From contig NZ_AWOR01000110.1 of NCBI RefSeq assembly GCF_000761245.1, positions 124,001-188,000 of the forward strand: a stretch of DNA of 64,000 nt. Reading direction: 5' to 3'. This stretch comes from Comamonas testosteroni (GTDB lineage Bacteria; Pseudomonadota; Gammaproteobacteria; Burkholderiales; Burkholderiaceae_C). The stretch's first letter is position 1. The number at the start of each line of letters is the position of its first letter. The position numbers and the translations under genes are program-made. Below, piece by piece: positions 36,345 to 45,800 of the stretch. Under the pieces are notes generated by a model that was not told the origin of the DNA, searched no databases, and saw only the letters and a list, made by a program, of their open reading frames with translations.

Positions 36345-37049
36345 ATGAAGCGCACATTCAAAATCTACCGCTACGATCCGGACAAAGACGCCAAGCCCTA
36401 CATGCAAACCGTGCAAGTGGAGCTGGACGGTCACGAGCGCATGCTGCTGGACGCCCTGGTCAAGCTCAAGGAGATGGATCCCTCCATCGCCTTCCGTCGC
36501 TCCTGCCGTGAAGGCGTGTGCGGCTCCGACGCCATGAACATCAACGGCAAGAACGGCCTGGCCTGCCTGACGAACATGAACACCCTCAAGGGCGACATCG
36601 TTCTCAAGCCCCTGCCCGGCCTGCCTGTGATCCGCGACCTGATCGTGGACATGACCCAGTTCTTCAAGCAGTACCACTCGATCAAGCCCTACCTGCAAAG
36701 CGATGTCTACGCCTCGCCCAGCAAGGAGCGCCTGCAGTCGCCCGAAGAGCGCGAAGAGCTCAACGGCCTGTACGAGTGCATTCTGTGCGCCAGCTGCTCC
36801 ACCAGCTGCCCCTCGTTCTGGTGGAACCCCGACAAGTTCGTGGGCCCGGCCGGTCTGCTGCAGGCTTACCGCTTCATCGCGGACAGCCGCGACACAGCCA
36901 CGGGCGAGCGCCTTGACAATCTGGAAGATCCTTACCGCCTCTTCCGCTGCCACACCATCATGAACTGCGTGGACGTGTGCCCCAAGCACCTGAACCCCAC
37001 TGCAGCCATTGGCAAGATCAAGGAGCTGATGGTTCGTCGAACCGTCTGA
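36345..37049 (+). CDS. sdhB: Succinate dehydrogenase iron-sulfur subunit
   Basis: 234 residues. Carries the three clusters linking FAD to quinone. [2Fe-2S]: SCREGVCGSDAMNINGKNGL then AC. [4Fe-4S]: CILCASCSTSCPSFWW. [3Fe-4S]: CHTIMNCVDVCPKHLNP. All ligands are present. Its TGA stop overlaps the ATG of sdhE (TGATG), indicating coupled translation. Confidence 0.97.
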   Translation: MKRTFKIYRYDPDKDAKPYMQTVQVELDGHERMLLDALVKLKEMDPSIAFRRSCREGVCGSDAMNINGKNGLACLTNMNTLKGDIVLKPLPGLPVIRDLIVDMTQFFKQYHSIKPYLQSDVYASPSKERLQSPEEREELNGLYECILCASCSTSCPSFWWNPDKFVGPAGLLQAYRFIADSRDTATGERLDNLEDPYRLFRCHTIMNCVDVCPKHLNPTAAIGKIKELMVRRTV

Positions 37050-37342
37050 TGCTGATGACGAATACTCTGCTCGACGAACGTGAGCGCGACCTGCTGAGGT
37101 GGCGCAGCCGCCGTGGTCTGGTTGAGAACGATCTGTTCATCGAGCAGTTCTTCGCCACCTACGGAAGCCAGCTCACGCGGAGACACGCGACTGGCCTGTC
37201 TGCCTTGATGGATCTGGCAGACAACGACCTGATGGATCTTTTCTTGCGTCGCAAGGAACCTGAAGGACAACTCGATACCCAAGAAGTCAGGGAAGTGCTG
37301 GAGATGGTGCGCAAGCGTCAGCCCGGTAACTGTCCCCAGTAG
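37049..37342 (+). CDS. sdhE: FAD assembly factor SdhE (YgfY/CptB)
   Basis: 97 residues from the ATG overlapping the sdhB stop; an alternative ATG at 37055 would remove two residues. SdhE promotes covalent flavinylation of SdhA. The defining motif RxxRRGLxE is present as RWRSRRGLVENDLFIEQFF, and the DLMDLFLRRKEP segment is conserved. Located between sdhB and gltA, as in many Betaproteobacteria. Confidence 0.93.
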   Translation: MLMTNTLLDERERDLLRWRSRRGLVENDLFIEQFFATYGSQLTRRHATGLSALMDLADNDLMDLFLRRKEPEGQLDTQEVREVLEMVRKRQPGNCPQ

Positions 37343-37372
37343 GCTAGGCAAACTAGAGAAGGAAGTTTGGAA

Positions 37373-38683
37373 ATGAAACTCGCTGACAACAAAGCAACGC
37401 TGTCTTTCAGCAATGGCGCTCCCAGTGTGGAAATGCCGGTGTACCAGGGCAATATCGGCCCGGATGTGATCGACATCCGCAAGCTCTATGCCCAGACTGG
37501 CATGTTCACGTATGACCCGGGCTTCCTCTCTACCGCCGCCTGCCAATCCGCCATCACCTACATCGATGGCGACAAGGGCGAGCTGCTGTACCGCGGCTAC
37601 CCCATCGAACAACTGGCCAAGAACTGCAACTTCCTGGAAACCTGCTACCTGCTGCTGTACGGGGAGCTGCCCAACGAGAAGGAAAAGGCCGACTTCGAAG
37701 AGCTGGTGACCAAGCACACCATGGTCAACGAGCAGATGCAGTTCTTCCTGCGCGGCTTCCGTCGTGACGCTCACCCCATGGCCGTGCTGACCGGTCTGGT
37801 GGGCGGCATGTCGGCCTTCTACCACGACAGCACCGACATCACCAACCCAGAGCACCGCAACATTGCAGCGATCCGCCTGATCGCCAAGATGCCGACTCTG
37901 GTTGCCATGGCATACAAGTACGGTATGGGCCAGCCCTACATGTACCCCAAGAACGACCTGTCGTATGCCGGCAACTTCATGCGCATGATGTTCGGCAACC
38001 CCTGCGAAGAGTACAAGGTCAACCCCGTGGTTGAGCGCGCTCTGGACCGCATCTTCATCCTGCACGCCGACCACGAGCAAAATGCCTCGACCTCCACCGT
38101 GCGTCTGTGCGGCTCGTCCGGCACCAACCCCTTTGCCGCCATCTCCGCTGGCGTGGCCTGCCTGTGGGGCCCCGCCCACGGCGGCGCCAACGAAGCCTGC
38201 CTGAACATGCTCGAAGGCATCCAGGCCAACGGCGGCATCGAGAAGGTCGGCGAGTTCATGGAACAGGTCAAGGACAAGACCAGCGGCGTGAAGCTGATGG
38301 GCTTTGGCCACCGCGTCTACAAGAACTACGACCCCCGCGCCAAGCTGATGCAGGAAACCTGCAACGAAATCCTGGCCGAGCTGGGTCTGGAAAACGATCC
38401 CCTGTTCGCCCTGGCCAAGAAGCTGGAAAAGATTGCCCTGGAAGACGACTACTTCGTCCAGCGCAAGCTCTACCCCAACGTGGACTTCTACTCCGGCATC
38501 GTGCAGCGCGCCATCGGCATCCCCGTCAACCTGTTCACCGGCATCTTCGCTCTGGCCCGCACCGTGGGCTGGATCGCTCAGCTCAACGAACAGATGGCCG
38601 ACCCCGAGTACAAGATCGGTCGTCCCCGCCAGCTGTTCACCGGCTCCGTGTCGCGCGACGTCAAGCCTATCGCTCAGCGTTGA
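37373..38683 (+). CDS. gltA: Type II citrate synthase
   Basis: 436 residues. Condenses oxaloacetate and acetyl-CoA. Catalytic residues are in [15 protein letters not shown] (His264-equivalent), [16 protein letters not shown] (His305-equivalent) and [13 protein letters not shown] (Asp362-equivalent); [16 protein letters not shown] is conserved. The N-terminal extension with a beta-rich domain ([36 protein letters not shown]) identifies the large NADH-sensitive Gram-negative type. ATG 37373 follows GAGAAGGAAG; a TTG six bases earlier is unlikely. Last gene of the sdh run. Confidence 0.97.
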   Translation: MKLADNKATLSFSNGAPSVEMPVYQGNIGPDVIDIRKLYAQTGMFTYDPGFLSTAACQSAITYIDGDKGELLYRGYPIEQLAKNCNFLETCYLLLYGELPNEKEKADFEELVTKHTMVNEQMQFFLRGFRRDAHPMAVLTGLVGGMSAFYHDSTDITNPEHRNIAAIRLIAKMPTLVAMAYKYGMGQPYMYPKNDLSYAGNFMRMMFGNPCEEYKVNPVVERALDRIFILHADHEQNASTSTVRLCGSSGTNPFAAISAGVACLWGPAHGGANEACLNMLEGIQANGGIEKVGEFMEQVKDKTSGVKLMGFGHRVYKNYDPRAKLMQETCNEILAELGLENDPLFALAKKLEKIALEDDYFVQRKLYPNVDFYSGIVQRAIGIPVNLFTGIFALARTVGWIAQLNEQMADPEYKIGRPRQLFTGSVSRDVKPIAQR

Positions 38684-38725
38684 TCGGCACGCCCAGGCCC
38701 GGATTTCCGGGTCTCAGGGTGGCAC

Positions 38726-38760
38726 AAAGCCCGCAGACTGCAAAGTCCGCGGGCTTTTTT
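38726..38760 (+). terminator. Terminator after gltA
   Basis: AAAGCCCGC and GCGGGCTTT with a 14-base loop, then TTTTTT. It ends the sdh-gltA transcript. Confidence 0.88.
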
Positions 38761-38795
38761 GCGTGAGCTTGCAATCTCGGCATTTGACAAAAAAA

Positions 38796-38877
38796 GCATA
38801 GCTTCTTGCGCATTACCCATAACGATTTCAGATTGAAATCACCATGAAATCCTTTTATAGCATGCGCTATCCGCTAT
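38796..38877. repeat. Dispersed intergenic inverted repeat, copy C
   Basis: Left arm GCATAGCTTCTTGCGC, right arm GCGCTATCCGCTAT (38864-38877), with an AT-richer core containing GATTTCAGATTGAAATC, itself a small palindrome. It follows the gltA terminator. Confidence 0.5.
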
Positions 38878-38948
38878 AAAAATTCATTAACCGGTGCGAG
38901 TCAGAAATTCCGGGCAAACCCGGAATTGGCTCTTCTATACTGCTCTTC

Positions 38949-39353
38949 ATGCATGCAAAACGACAACGCAATCTAGAGCTGGCCCACGCCGTGCTGGACT
39001 GGAACCAGCGCCACCTGAGCCGTCACACCACGCTGAGCCGCGAGCAGGTCGCCGAATGCTTTGCCGAGCAATTCGTGGTCGAGCCCAACGGCCGCCACTA
39101 TGCGGCAAGCCTTGAGAGCTATCGCGAGTTTCTCGAAGGCATGAAGCAGGACATGGAAGGCATTCGCTACGACATCCGGCACACCACGGCCGACGAGGAC
39201 TCCGTGGTCTTTTCCATGGATGTCTGCATCACCAAGGCCGATGGCAGCGCCCAGCACTTTGTCGCCATGCTGCTCATGCGCTTTGACGCGCATGAAAAAG
39301 TCAGCCTGTGGCGCGAGGTCTATCTGCCACGCCCCCAAGCCGGCGCGCAGTAA
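38949..39353 (+). CDS. SnoaL/NTF2-like fold protein
   Basis: 134 residues. The profile fits a small alpha+beta-barrel SnoaL-like protein: N-terminal helices (ELAHAVLDWNQRHL, EQVAECFAEQFVVEPNGRHY), a helix SYREFLEGMKQDM, then alternating strands (IRYDIRHTTADEDSVVFSMD, QHFVAMLLMRFDAHEKVSLW) and REVYLP at the end. The FxxxFVVEPNGR turn is typical of limonene-hydroxide-hydrolase-like NTF2 proteins, but no catalytic set can be assigned. It stands alone, converging on the quinone oxidoreductase gene. Confidence 0.65.
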   Translation: MHAKRQRNLELAHAVLDWNQRHLSRHTTLSREQVAECFAEQFVVEPNGRHYAASLESYREFLEGMKQDMEGIRYDIRHTTADEDSVVFSMDVCITKADGSAQHFVAMLLMRFDAHEKVSLWREVYLPRPQAGAQ

Positions 39354-39377
39354 GACCGCTAGCGCAGATAGCCCCCG

Positions 39378-40373
39378 TCAAGGCACGAGCAAAATCGGCT
39401 GCACGGCGCCATGCGCCTCCAGCTGCCTGTGGGCCTGCGCCGCATCGGCCAGCGCAAACTCCTGCGGCTCGCCCATGCGGAAATGCTTTTTGCGCAGCGC
39501 CTCGAACAGGCGCGCGGCCATGGCATCGCGCTCTTTGGGCTTTTTGACGAAGTGGAACACCATGGGCCGGCACACGCTGCTCGATTTGGCGGCCAGACGC
39601 GCAATCTCCAGCGGCGGCACCGGGCCGGAAGACTGCCCGTACATCACCAACTGGCCACCGATGCCAAGACTGGCCAGCGAGGCGTCGAAGCTGTCCTTGC
39701 CCACGCCGTCATAAGCCACATCCACGCCTTCGCCGCCAGTCAGTTGCTGCACACGCGCAGCCACATCCTGGGCGCCCGCACCGCGATAGCGGATCACCTC
39801 CACGCAGCCGGCCTGATCGGCCTTTTTTGCCGTGGCATCGCCGCCCGCCGTGCCTATCACCATGGCGCCCAGCTGCGTTGCCCACTGGCTCAGAATCTGC
39901 CCCATGCCGCCACCGGCGGCCTGCACCAGAATCCGCGAGCCCTGGCCTACCCTGGCCACCCGGTGCAGCAGCACATCGGCCGTCAGCCCGCGCAGCAGGC
40001 TGGAGGCGACCAGCGCGTCGCTGAGGTCATCGGGCACGGCCATCAGCTCGTCGTGCGCAATCACGCGCTCGGCGGCGTAGATGGAATAGGCACCAGAGAC
40101 ATAGCAGACCCGGTCGCCGGGCCTGAAGCGGCTCACGCCGTCCCCGACTTCAGCCACCACCCCCACGGCTTCGATGCCGGGCGTGCCCGGCAGCGCCAGC
40201 GTCTTGTAAAGTCCGGAGCGCACATAGATATCGTGAAAGTTCACGCCAATGCGCGTGTGCCGCACGCGCACCTGACCGGCCGCCAGAGGCGGCGAGGCGA
40301 CCGAGGCGATCTTCAGGACCTCGGGGCCTCCGTACTCCGTCATGACAATGGCTTGATGCGTGGCCTGAATCAT
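39378..40373 (-). CDS. Zinc-independent NADPH:quinone oxidoreductase
   Basis: 331 residues. Medium-chain dehydrogenase of the QOR (zeta-crystallin-like) branch, which reduces quinones with NADPH without zinc. The N-terminal catalytic domain has GPEVLKIASVASPPLAAGQV, GVNFHDIYVRSGLY and LPGTPGIEAVGVVAEVG, and lacks the structural zinc cysteines. The nucleotide motif AAGGGMGQILSQWATQLGA and the later GVDVAYDGVGKDSFDASL are family-typical. ATG 40373 follows a CAAGGAGC ribosome site. The gene is divergent from the DEAD-box helicase with 125 bp between starts. Confidence 0.9.
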   Translation of the reverse strand: MIQATHQAIVMTEYGGPEVLKIASVASPPLAAGQVRVRHTRIGVNFHDIYVRSGLYKTLALPGTPGIEAVGVVAEVGDGVSRFRPGDRVCYVSGAYSIYAAERVIAHDELMAVPDDLSDALVASSLLRGLTADVLLHRVARVGQGSRILVQAAGGGMGQILSQWATQLGAMVIGTAGGDATAKKADQAGCVEVIRYRGAGAQDVAARVQQLTGGEGVDVAYDGVGKDSFDASLASLGIGGQLVMYGQSSGPVPPLEIARLAAKSSSVCRPMVFHFVKKPKERDAMAARLFEALRKKHFRMGEPQEFALADAAQAHRQLEAHGAVQPILLVP

Positions 40374-40498
40374 GGTTTGCGCTCCTTGATGTTTGAAATC
40401 CTCCGAATGTAGCCTGCCGCCGCGCTTGTCCCTGCGCCCCGCTGCGACGCGGCAATTCCCGCACAATGCGCCTCCTGCACACCGCTATTGATTCTTCT

Positions 40499-41794
40499 AT
40501 GTCTTTTGCCCCACTAGGCCTGCGCGCCGAGCTTCTGGATGCCACACTTGATCTGGGTCTGCGCGACGCAACGCCGATTCAGACCGAGGCCATCCCCGCC
40601 GTGCTGGCCGGGCGCGATCTCTGGGCCTGCGCGCCCACGGGCTCGGGAAAGACCATGGCCTATCTGCTGCCCCTGCTGCAGGCCTGGCTGGCGCAAAAGC
40701 GCAGCCACACCGGCTTTGTGCGGCCGCTGGCCACCTTGATTCTGGTGCCCACGCGCGAGCTGGCCCTGCAGGTTCATGAAAGCCTGAGCGACATCACACG
40801 CAAACTGCGTGAGCAACCACGCAGCCGCGTGGTCTATGGCGGTGTCTCCATCAACCCGCAGATGATGCAGTTGCGCGGCAGCGCCGACTTTCTGGTCGCC
40901 ACGCCGGGCCGCCTGCTGGATCTGGTGGAAAACAACGCCGTGCGCCTGAACGCGGTGGAGCATCTGGTGCTGGACGAGGCCGATCGCCTGCTGGACCAGG
41001 GCTTTGCCGAAGAACTCAACCGCGTGCTGGCCCTGCTGCCCGCCAAGCGCCAGACCCTGCTGTTCTCGGCCACCTTCCCGCAGAACGTGGAGGCGCTGGC
41101 CACCCGCCTGCTGCACGACCCCATTCGGGTGCAGGTCGATGCCGACCAGGCCGCCGAACATTCGGCCAGCCCCGAGAACATCAGCCAGCGCGCCATTGCA
41201 GTGGACAGCACCCGCCGCACCCAGCTGCTGCGCCAGCTCGTCAAGGAAGGCGAGAACCAGCCCGAATGGGAGCGGGCCCTGGTCTTTGTCGCCAAGCGCC
41301 ACAGCGCCGAAATGCTGGCCGACAAGCTCTACAAGGCAGGCATCTACGCCACCACCTTCCACGGCGACATGAGCCAGGGTGCGCGCAAGGACGTGCTCGA
41401 CCAGTTCAAGGCCAAGCGCTGGCAGCTGCTCATCACCACCGATCTGGCCGCGCGCGGCATCGATATCGCACAGCTGCCCACGGTCATCAACTACGACCTG
41501 CCCCGCTCGCCCGCCGACTATATTCATAGAATTGGCCGCACGGGTCGCGCAGGGCACGCGGGTTGCGCCATCACTTTTGTAAGCCCCGCCGACACCGCGC
41601 ACTGGCAACTGATCTGCAAGCGCAATCAGCTGGAGATCGATCTGGAGCAAGTCCAGGGCTTTGAGCCCACCGAGGCCCTGCCGCCGCCGCCGGTTGCGCA
41701 AGATGGCAATGGCGGCATCAAGGGCCGCAGACCCAGCAAGAAGGACAAGCTGCGTGCGGCGGCTGCCGCCGAAAAGCACAAGCCAGCCGATTAA
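40499..41794 (+). CDS. DEAD-box ATP-dependent RNA helicase (RhlE-like)
   Basis: 431 residues. ATP-dependent RNA remodelling enzyme. The helicase motifs occur in order: Q-motif DATPIQTEAIPAVLAGRD, I PTGSGKT, Ia PTRELALQV, Ib TPGRLLD, II VLDEADRLLD, III SATFP, IV LVFVAKRH, V TDLAARGID and VI HRIGRTGRAG. The C-terminal tail (residues about 385-431) is basic and ends GRRPSKKDKLRAAAAAEKHK, as expected for non-specific RNA binding. RhlE-type tails resemble this, but assignment within the family is not certain. ATG 40499 (MSFAPLGLRAELL) is chosen over 40466. Confidence 0.93.
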   Translation: MSFAPLGLRAELLDATLDLGLRDATPIQTEAIPAVLAGRDLWACAPTGSGKTMAYLLPLLQAWLAQKRSHTGFVRPLATLILVPTRELALQVHESLSDITRKLREQPRSRVVYGGVSINPQMMQLRGSADFLVATPGRLLDLVENNAVRLNAVEHLVLDEADRLLDQGFAEELNRVLALLPAKRQTLLFSATFPQNVEALATRLLHDPIRVQVDADQAAEHSASPENISQRAIAVDSTRRTQLLRQLVKEGENQPEWERALVFVAKRHSAEMLADKLYKAGIYATTFHGDMSQGARKDVLDQFKAKRWQLLITTDLAARGIDIAQLPTVINYDLPRSPADYIHRIGRTGRAGHAGCAITFVSPADTAHWQLICKRNQLEIDLEQVQGFEPTEALPPPPVAQDGNGGIKGRRPSKKDKLRAAAAAEKHKPAD

Positions 41795-41836
41795 GCTGCC
41801 GCGCAAGGCCGAGGACTCCCTCACCGCACCTCATCA

Positions 41837-41860
41837 AAAAGGCCGCCCCTGCGGCCTTTT
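41837..41860 (+). terminator. Terminator after the DEAD-box helicase
   Basis: AAAAGGCCGC, loop CCCT, GCGGCCTTTT. Confidence 0.88.
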
Positions 41861-42160
41861 GTGCGTCTGACAGAGACCGCCTTCAACCTGGCCGGACGCA
41901 GCCGCTCCCTCTTCCTGCCGATTCTTTGACAGAGAAATCTCCAAATTTCCATAAATCCAATTGAAGTTCAATCACTAATAGATAAGAGCTATTCCTACAC
42001 TGCAAAACACGATAGTCAAAGACATTAAGAAACATGGTTTACATGAATTTCTTAAATAGAAATTGGTACGCCTGGTCCCTTGCCATCGCTGCGAACGCGA
42101 GCCAAGGATGTCACTGACCTGTCTGCATGCGCCTGTGAAGCGATGCGGGGGGGAACGGCA
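41861..42160. other. AT-rich leader before the barrel-like gene
   Basis: No gene. About 150 bases (41930-42080) are markedly AT-richer than the surrounding DNA, with several TAAT/ATTA motifs, consistent with a promoter region or recently acquired DNA. Confidence 0.45.
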
Positions 42161-42700
42161 ATGAAATCGTTGAAAGCACTGGCAGGATTGACCATCGTCA
42201 TTGCCTGCTCCGCAGTCCAGGCCGATGAAGCCAACCAGACTGCCGAAGCCAATCCGCCTGCCGAGGCCACTCAGTCCGCCGAGGTCAATCAGCCTGCCCA
42301 GGTCAGCCAGGCTGCGGGCGCATGGCATATCAACCTGCACACGGTCAGCCACCATTTCAGCGAACGGAAACATGGCAAAACATGGAACGAGGAAAACCTG
42401 GGCCTGGGTATCAGACGAGAGTTTTCCAGCAATTTCTCCGTGCAGGCCGGCTTCTATCGCAACAGCATCGACCGCTGGAGCACCTACGCCATAGGCGAGT
42501 ACACGCCGCTGACTTTTGGCAATCTGCACTCTGGCGTTTATGCCGGCTTGCGCACCAACTACACACGCCCCGTCATGGCGGCCGCCGGAGCCCTGGTGCG
42601 CTGGCAGGGTGAGCGCTACAGCGTTACGGTCCGCGCTGCACCGAAGACCTGCGGTCAATGCTCGGCTTTCATTGCGCTCGAGTTCGGCTGGAAACTGTGA
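42161..42700 (+). CDS. Predicted secreted outer-membrane beta-barrel protein
   Basis: 179 residues. Signal peptide MKSLKALAGLTIVIACSAVQA-D. The mature N terminus is five tandem hexapeptides (EANQTA, EANPPA, EATQSA, EVNQPA, QVSQAA) encoded by an 18-bp DNA repeat. The remainder alternates polar and aromatic residues as in a small outer-membrane barrel: WHINLHTVSHHFSERK, WNEENLGLGIRREFSSNFSV, AGFYRNSIDRWSTYAIGEY, and ends in FGWKL. The LHTVSHHF and NxGLGIRREF pattern recalls PagP/PagL-like barrels and phage-borne proteins of unknown role; I cannot name a family. It lies 107 bp before the large helicase-nuclease gene on the same strand. Confidence 0.65.
   Translation: MKSLKALAGLTIVIACSAVQADEANQTAEANPPAEATQSAEVNQPAQVSQAAGAWHINLHTVSHHFSERKHGKTWNEENLGLGIRREFSSNFSVQAGFYRNSIDRWSTYAIGEYTPLTFGNLHSGVYAGLRTNYTRPVMAAAGALVRWQGERYSVTVRAAPKTCGQCSAFIALEFGWKL
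42227..42316 (+). repeat. Five 18-bp tandem repeats encoding a hexapeptide linker
   Basis: Consensus GARGYCAAYCAGCCTGCC, five contiguous units within the barrel-like gene, in frame. Unit number could vary between strains without frameshift. Confidence 0.7.
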
Positions 42701-42807
42701 CCAATTTGTAAAACGGGTAGGGAGCTGCAGTGCACACATTGCCAATCAGCATCATCAGCACCAGTGAGCACGCTAAAGTGCCAGCTCACTGTGCTTTTTG
42801 ATGCCCC

Positions 42808-45800
42808 ATGCACGCAGACTCGAATTTTGCCCCTATCACACGCCAGCTCGAAAAAAGCCGCCAAGCGCTGCTGGACCTATCCACACGCAACCGGCTGCTG
42901 AGCCTGCCTCAGGCCGCCACGGCACGCGTGCTGCATTTTTCGGATGAACGCACGGACGAGGTCTATCGCCTGCTGGCGGGCGAAAGCAAAGCCATGAGCT
43001 TTGCGCCGGCAAAGGCCGAGGAGGAGCAAGCGACCGCAGACCCTTCAGAGGCCCCCGCCCTCGCCCTGCCCCAGCCCGAAGAAAGCGTCGACGAGCAGCT
43101 CGATGCGCGCGGTGTGGCCCAGCGTCATCGTGACCTGAAGCTGCAGACGCGCCTGTCCAGCGAGAAGCTGCAGCGCCGGCTGCTGGACATGTATTCCGAT
43201 GCCCGCACCTTCATCGAGGAACAGGGCGTCAACATCTTGTTTCTGGCGCTGGGTCAGCTGCAGTGGTTCGACCGCAATGCCCCCGACAAGCCGCGTTTTG
43301 CGCCGTTGATTCTGCTGCCCGTGGCACTGGAGCGCAAAAGCGCAGCCGAGCGCTTCACCCTGTCCTGGCTACAGGAGGATGCGGCGGAGAACCTGTCGCT
43401 GGCCGCCAAGCTCAAGGCCGACTTTGGCCTGGAGCTGCCCGAATTCAATGCTGGCGACGACTTCGATCCCCGCGCCTACCTGGCCGCAGTCGCCACCATG
43501 GCTGCAGCCCAGCCAGGCTGGCAAGTGTTGCCCGACGCCATGACGCTGGGTTTTTTCAGCTTTGCCAAGTTCCTGATGTACCGCGATCTGGACACTGCGA
43601 CCTGGCCGCCGGAAAAGCAGCTCGAGCGGCAGGCGCTGATTGCCGCAGCACTGCAGGACGGCTTCGAGGCACGCGAACATCTGTTCCCCGAAGACGCCGA
43701 TGTGGACCAGTTGATCCCCGTGGACAGCCAGCGCCATGTGGTCGATGCGGACAGCTCGCAGTCACTGGCCATCGAAGCCGTGCGCCGCGGCGAAAGCCTG
43801 GTCATTCAGGGCCCGCCGGGCACGGGCAAGTCCCAGACCATCACGAACGTGATTGCGGCGGCGATCGCCGACGGCAAGAAAGTGCTGTTCATCTCAGAGA
43901 AGATGGCCGCGCTGGAGGTGGTCAACCGCCGCCTCAAATCCGTGGGCCTTGGACCCGCCTGTCTGGAGCTGCACAGCCACCATGCCAACAAGCGCAAGGT
44001 GCTGGAGGAGCTCAAGGCCACGCGCGATCTGGGCAGGCCGCGTGTGGAGCACCGCGAGCAAATCATCCATGAGCTGAGCAACGTGCAGCAGCAGCTCAAC
44101 TCGCACAGCCGGACCATGCATCAGGCGCTCGCGCCCTGCGCACTCACGCCCTACCAGATCCTGGGCCAGCTGGCGCGGCTGGATGCGGTGCAGATCGCGC
44201 ATCTGCCCGATCTGCTGCAAGGCGCACAGAACTGGTCACCCGAGGACTTTCATTCACGCCAGCAGATTGCCGAAGCACTGCGCCAGGCGGCGTCCAAGGT
44301 GAGCCCGGTGGCCGGGCACCCGTGGCGCGGCGTATGCCACCTGGCACTGCTCAAGCTGGATGCACAACGCCTCGCCCAGCAACTGCCGACGCTGCAAGCA
44401 ATGCTGGCCCGGTTGCAGCAGGATGGTGAGCTGCTGGCGCAATCCCTGAGCGCGCCGGCGGCGCAAACCATTCAGACCCTGCATGAGCAGATCACGTTGG
44501 CGCAGCAGCTCGCCAGTGCCCCGGCCATCGACCGGCAGGCCGTCGCCGGCAGCATCTGGGATCAGGGCCTGGACCAGTTGCACAAGCTGGTGGAATGCGG
44601 CGCACGGTTCAGCCAGCAGGCACAGAACCTGCGCAGCAGCTTTGCCGAGTCCGCCTGGACGGCGGACTGGAACGCCCCACGCCAGAGCATCGCAGCACAT
44701 GGCGACTCGCTGTTTCGCATTTTCAACAGCGGCTACCGCGCAGCGATTGCCAGCCTCAAGGGCCAGCTCAAGACAACATTGCCGAGCTCGCGCGCAGAAC
44801 GTCTGAACCTGCTCGACAGCCTGATCGAAGCCCAGCAATTGCGCCACAGCCTGAGCCAGCTGCAGATCCAGGGGGCCGATGCCTTTGGCAGCCTATGGCT
44901 GGGCGAGCAAAGCAACTGGGCGCAATTGCAGGCCGTGCTGGGCTGGATGGCCGGCCCCGACGGACAGGGGCGCAGTGCCGCTTTTCGCCAGCTCTATGCC
45001 CAGCTGCCATCGCCCGCACATTGCGCGGATCTGGCCGTCAAGGCCGATGCATCGCTGCAGGCATTCGAGGACTCTGCGCAAAGCTTGCTGCAGGGCTATC
45101 GGCTCGATGCGCAGGAAGCCTTTGGCGCCGCCGACCTGGCCCGCATTCCGCTGACCGCTTTTGGAGAGCGCCTTGTGCAATGGGTCGCCGAGCCCAACGC
45201 CTTGCTGGACTGGACCTCATACCATGCCACCCGGGAGCAGGCGCGTGCGGCCGGCATGGCAGCCCTGGTGCAGCAACTCGAGCATGAATCCATTGCACAA
45301 GATGCCCTGGCCGCCATCCTCGAGCGCGCGTATTACGAAGCGCTGCTGCGTCAGGCCACTCAGGCTCACCCCGAGCTGGTCGCTTTCAACGGCGATCAGC
45401 ACAGCCAGAAGGTGCGCCAGTTCCGGGCGCTGGATCTGGAGCGCATCGAACTCGCGCGCGCCCAGTCGGCACTCTCGCATTACGAGCAGGTGCCGCGCAG
45501 CGCATCCGGCATGGGCCCGCTTGGCGTGCTCAATGGCGAGATTGCGCGCAAGCGCGGCCATATGCCTCTGCGCAAGCTGTTCAAGCTCGCAGGCGAAGCC
45601 GTCCAGGCCATCAAGCCCGTGTTCATGATGAGCCCGCTGTCCGTAGCCCAGTTTCTGGAACCTGGTGCAGTCGAGTTCGATCTGCTGGTGATTGACGAAG
45701 CCAGCCAGATCGAGCCCGTGGACGCGCTGGGCGCCATCGCCCGCAGCAGGCAACTGGTGGTGGTGGGCGATGACCGGCAGTTGCCGCCCACGCGATTTTT

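Noticed and set aside
34971-36989. 672-codon minus-strand open frame opposite sdhA/sdhB
   Set aside because: Spans two real genes on the other strand, so it cannot be one real protein.
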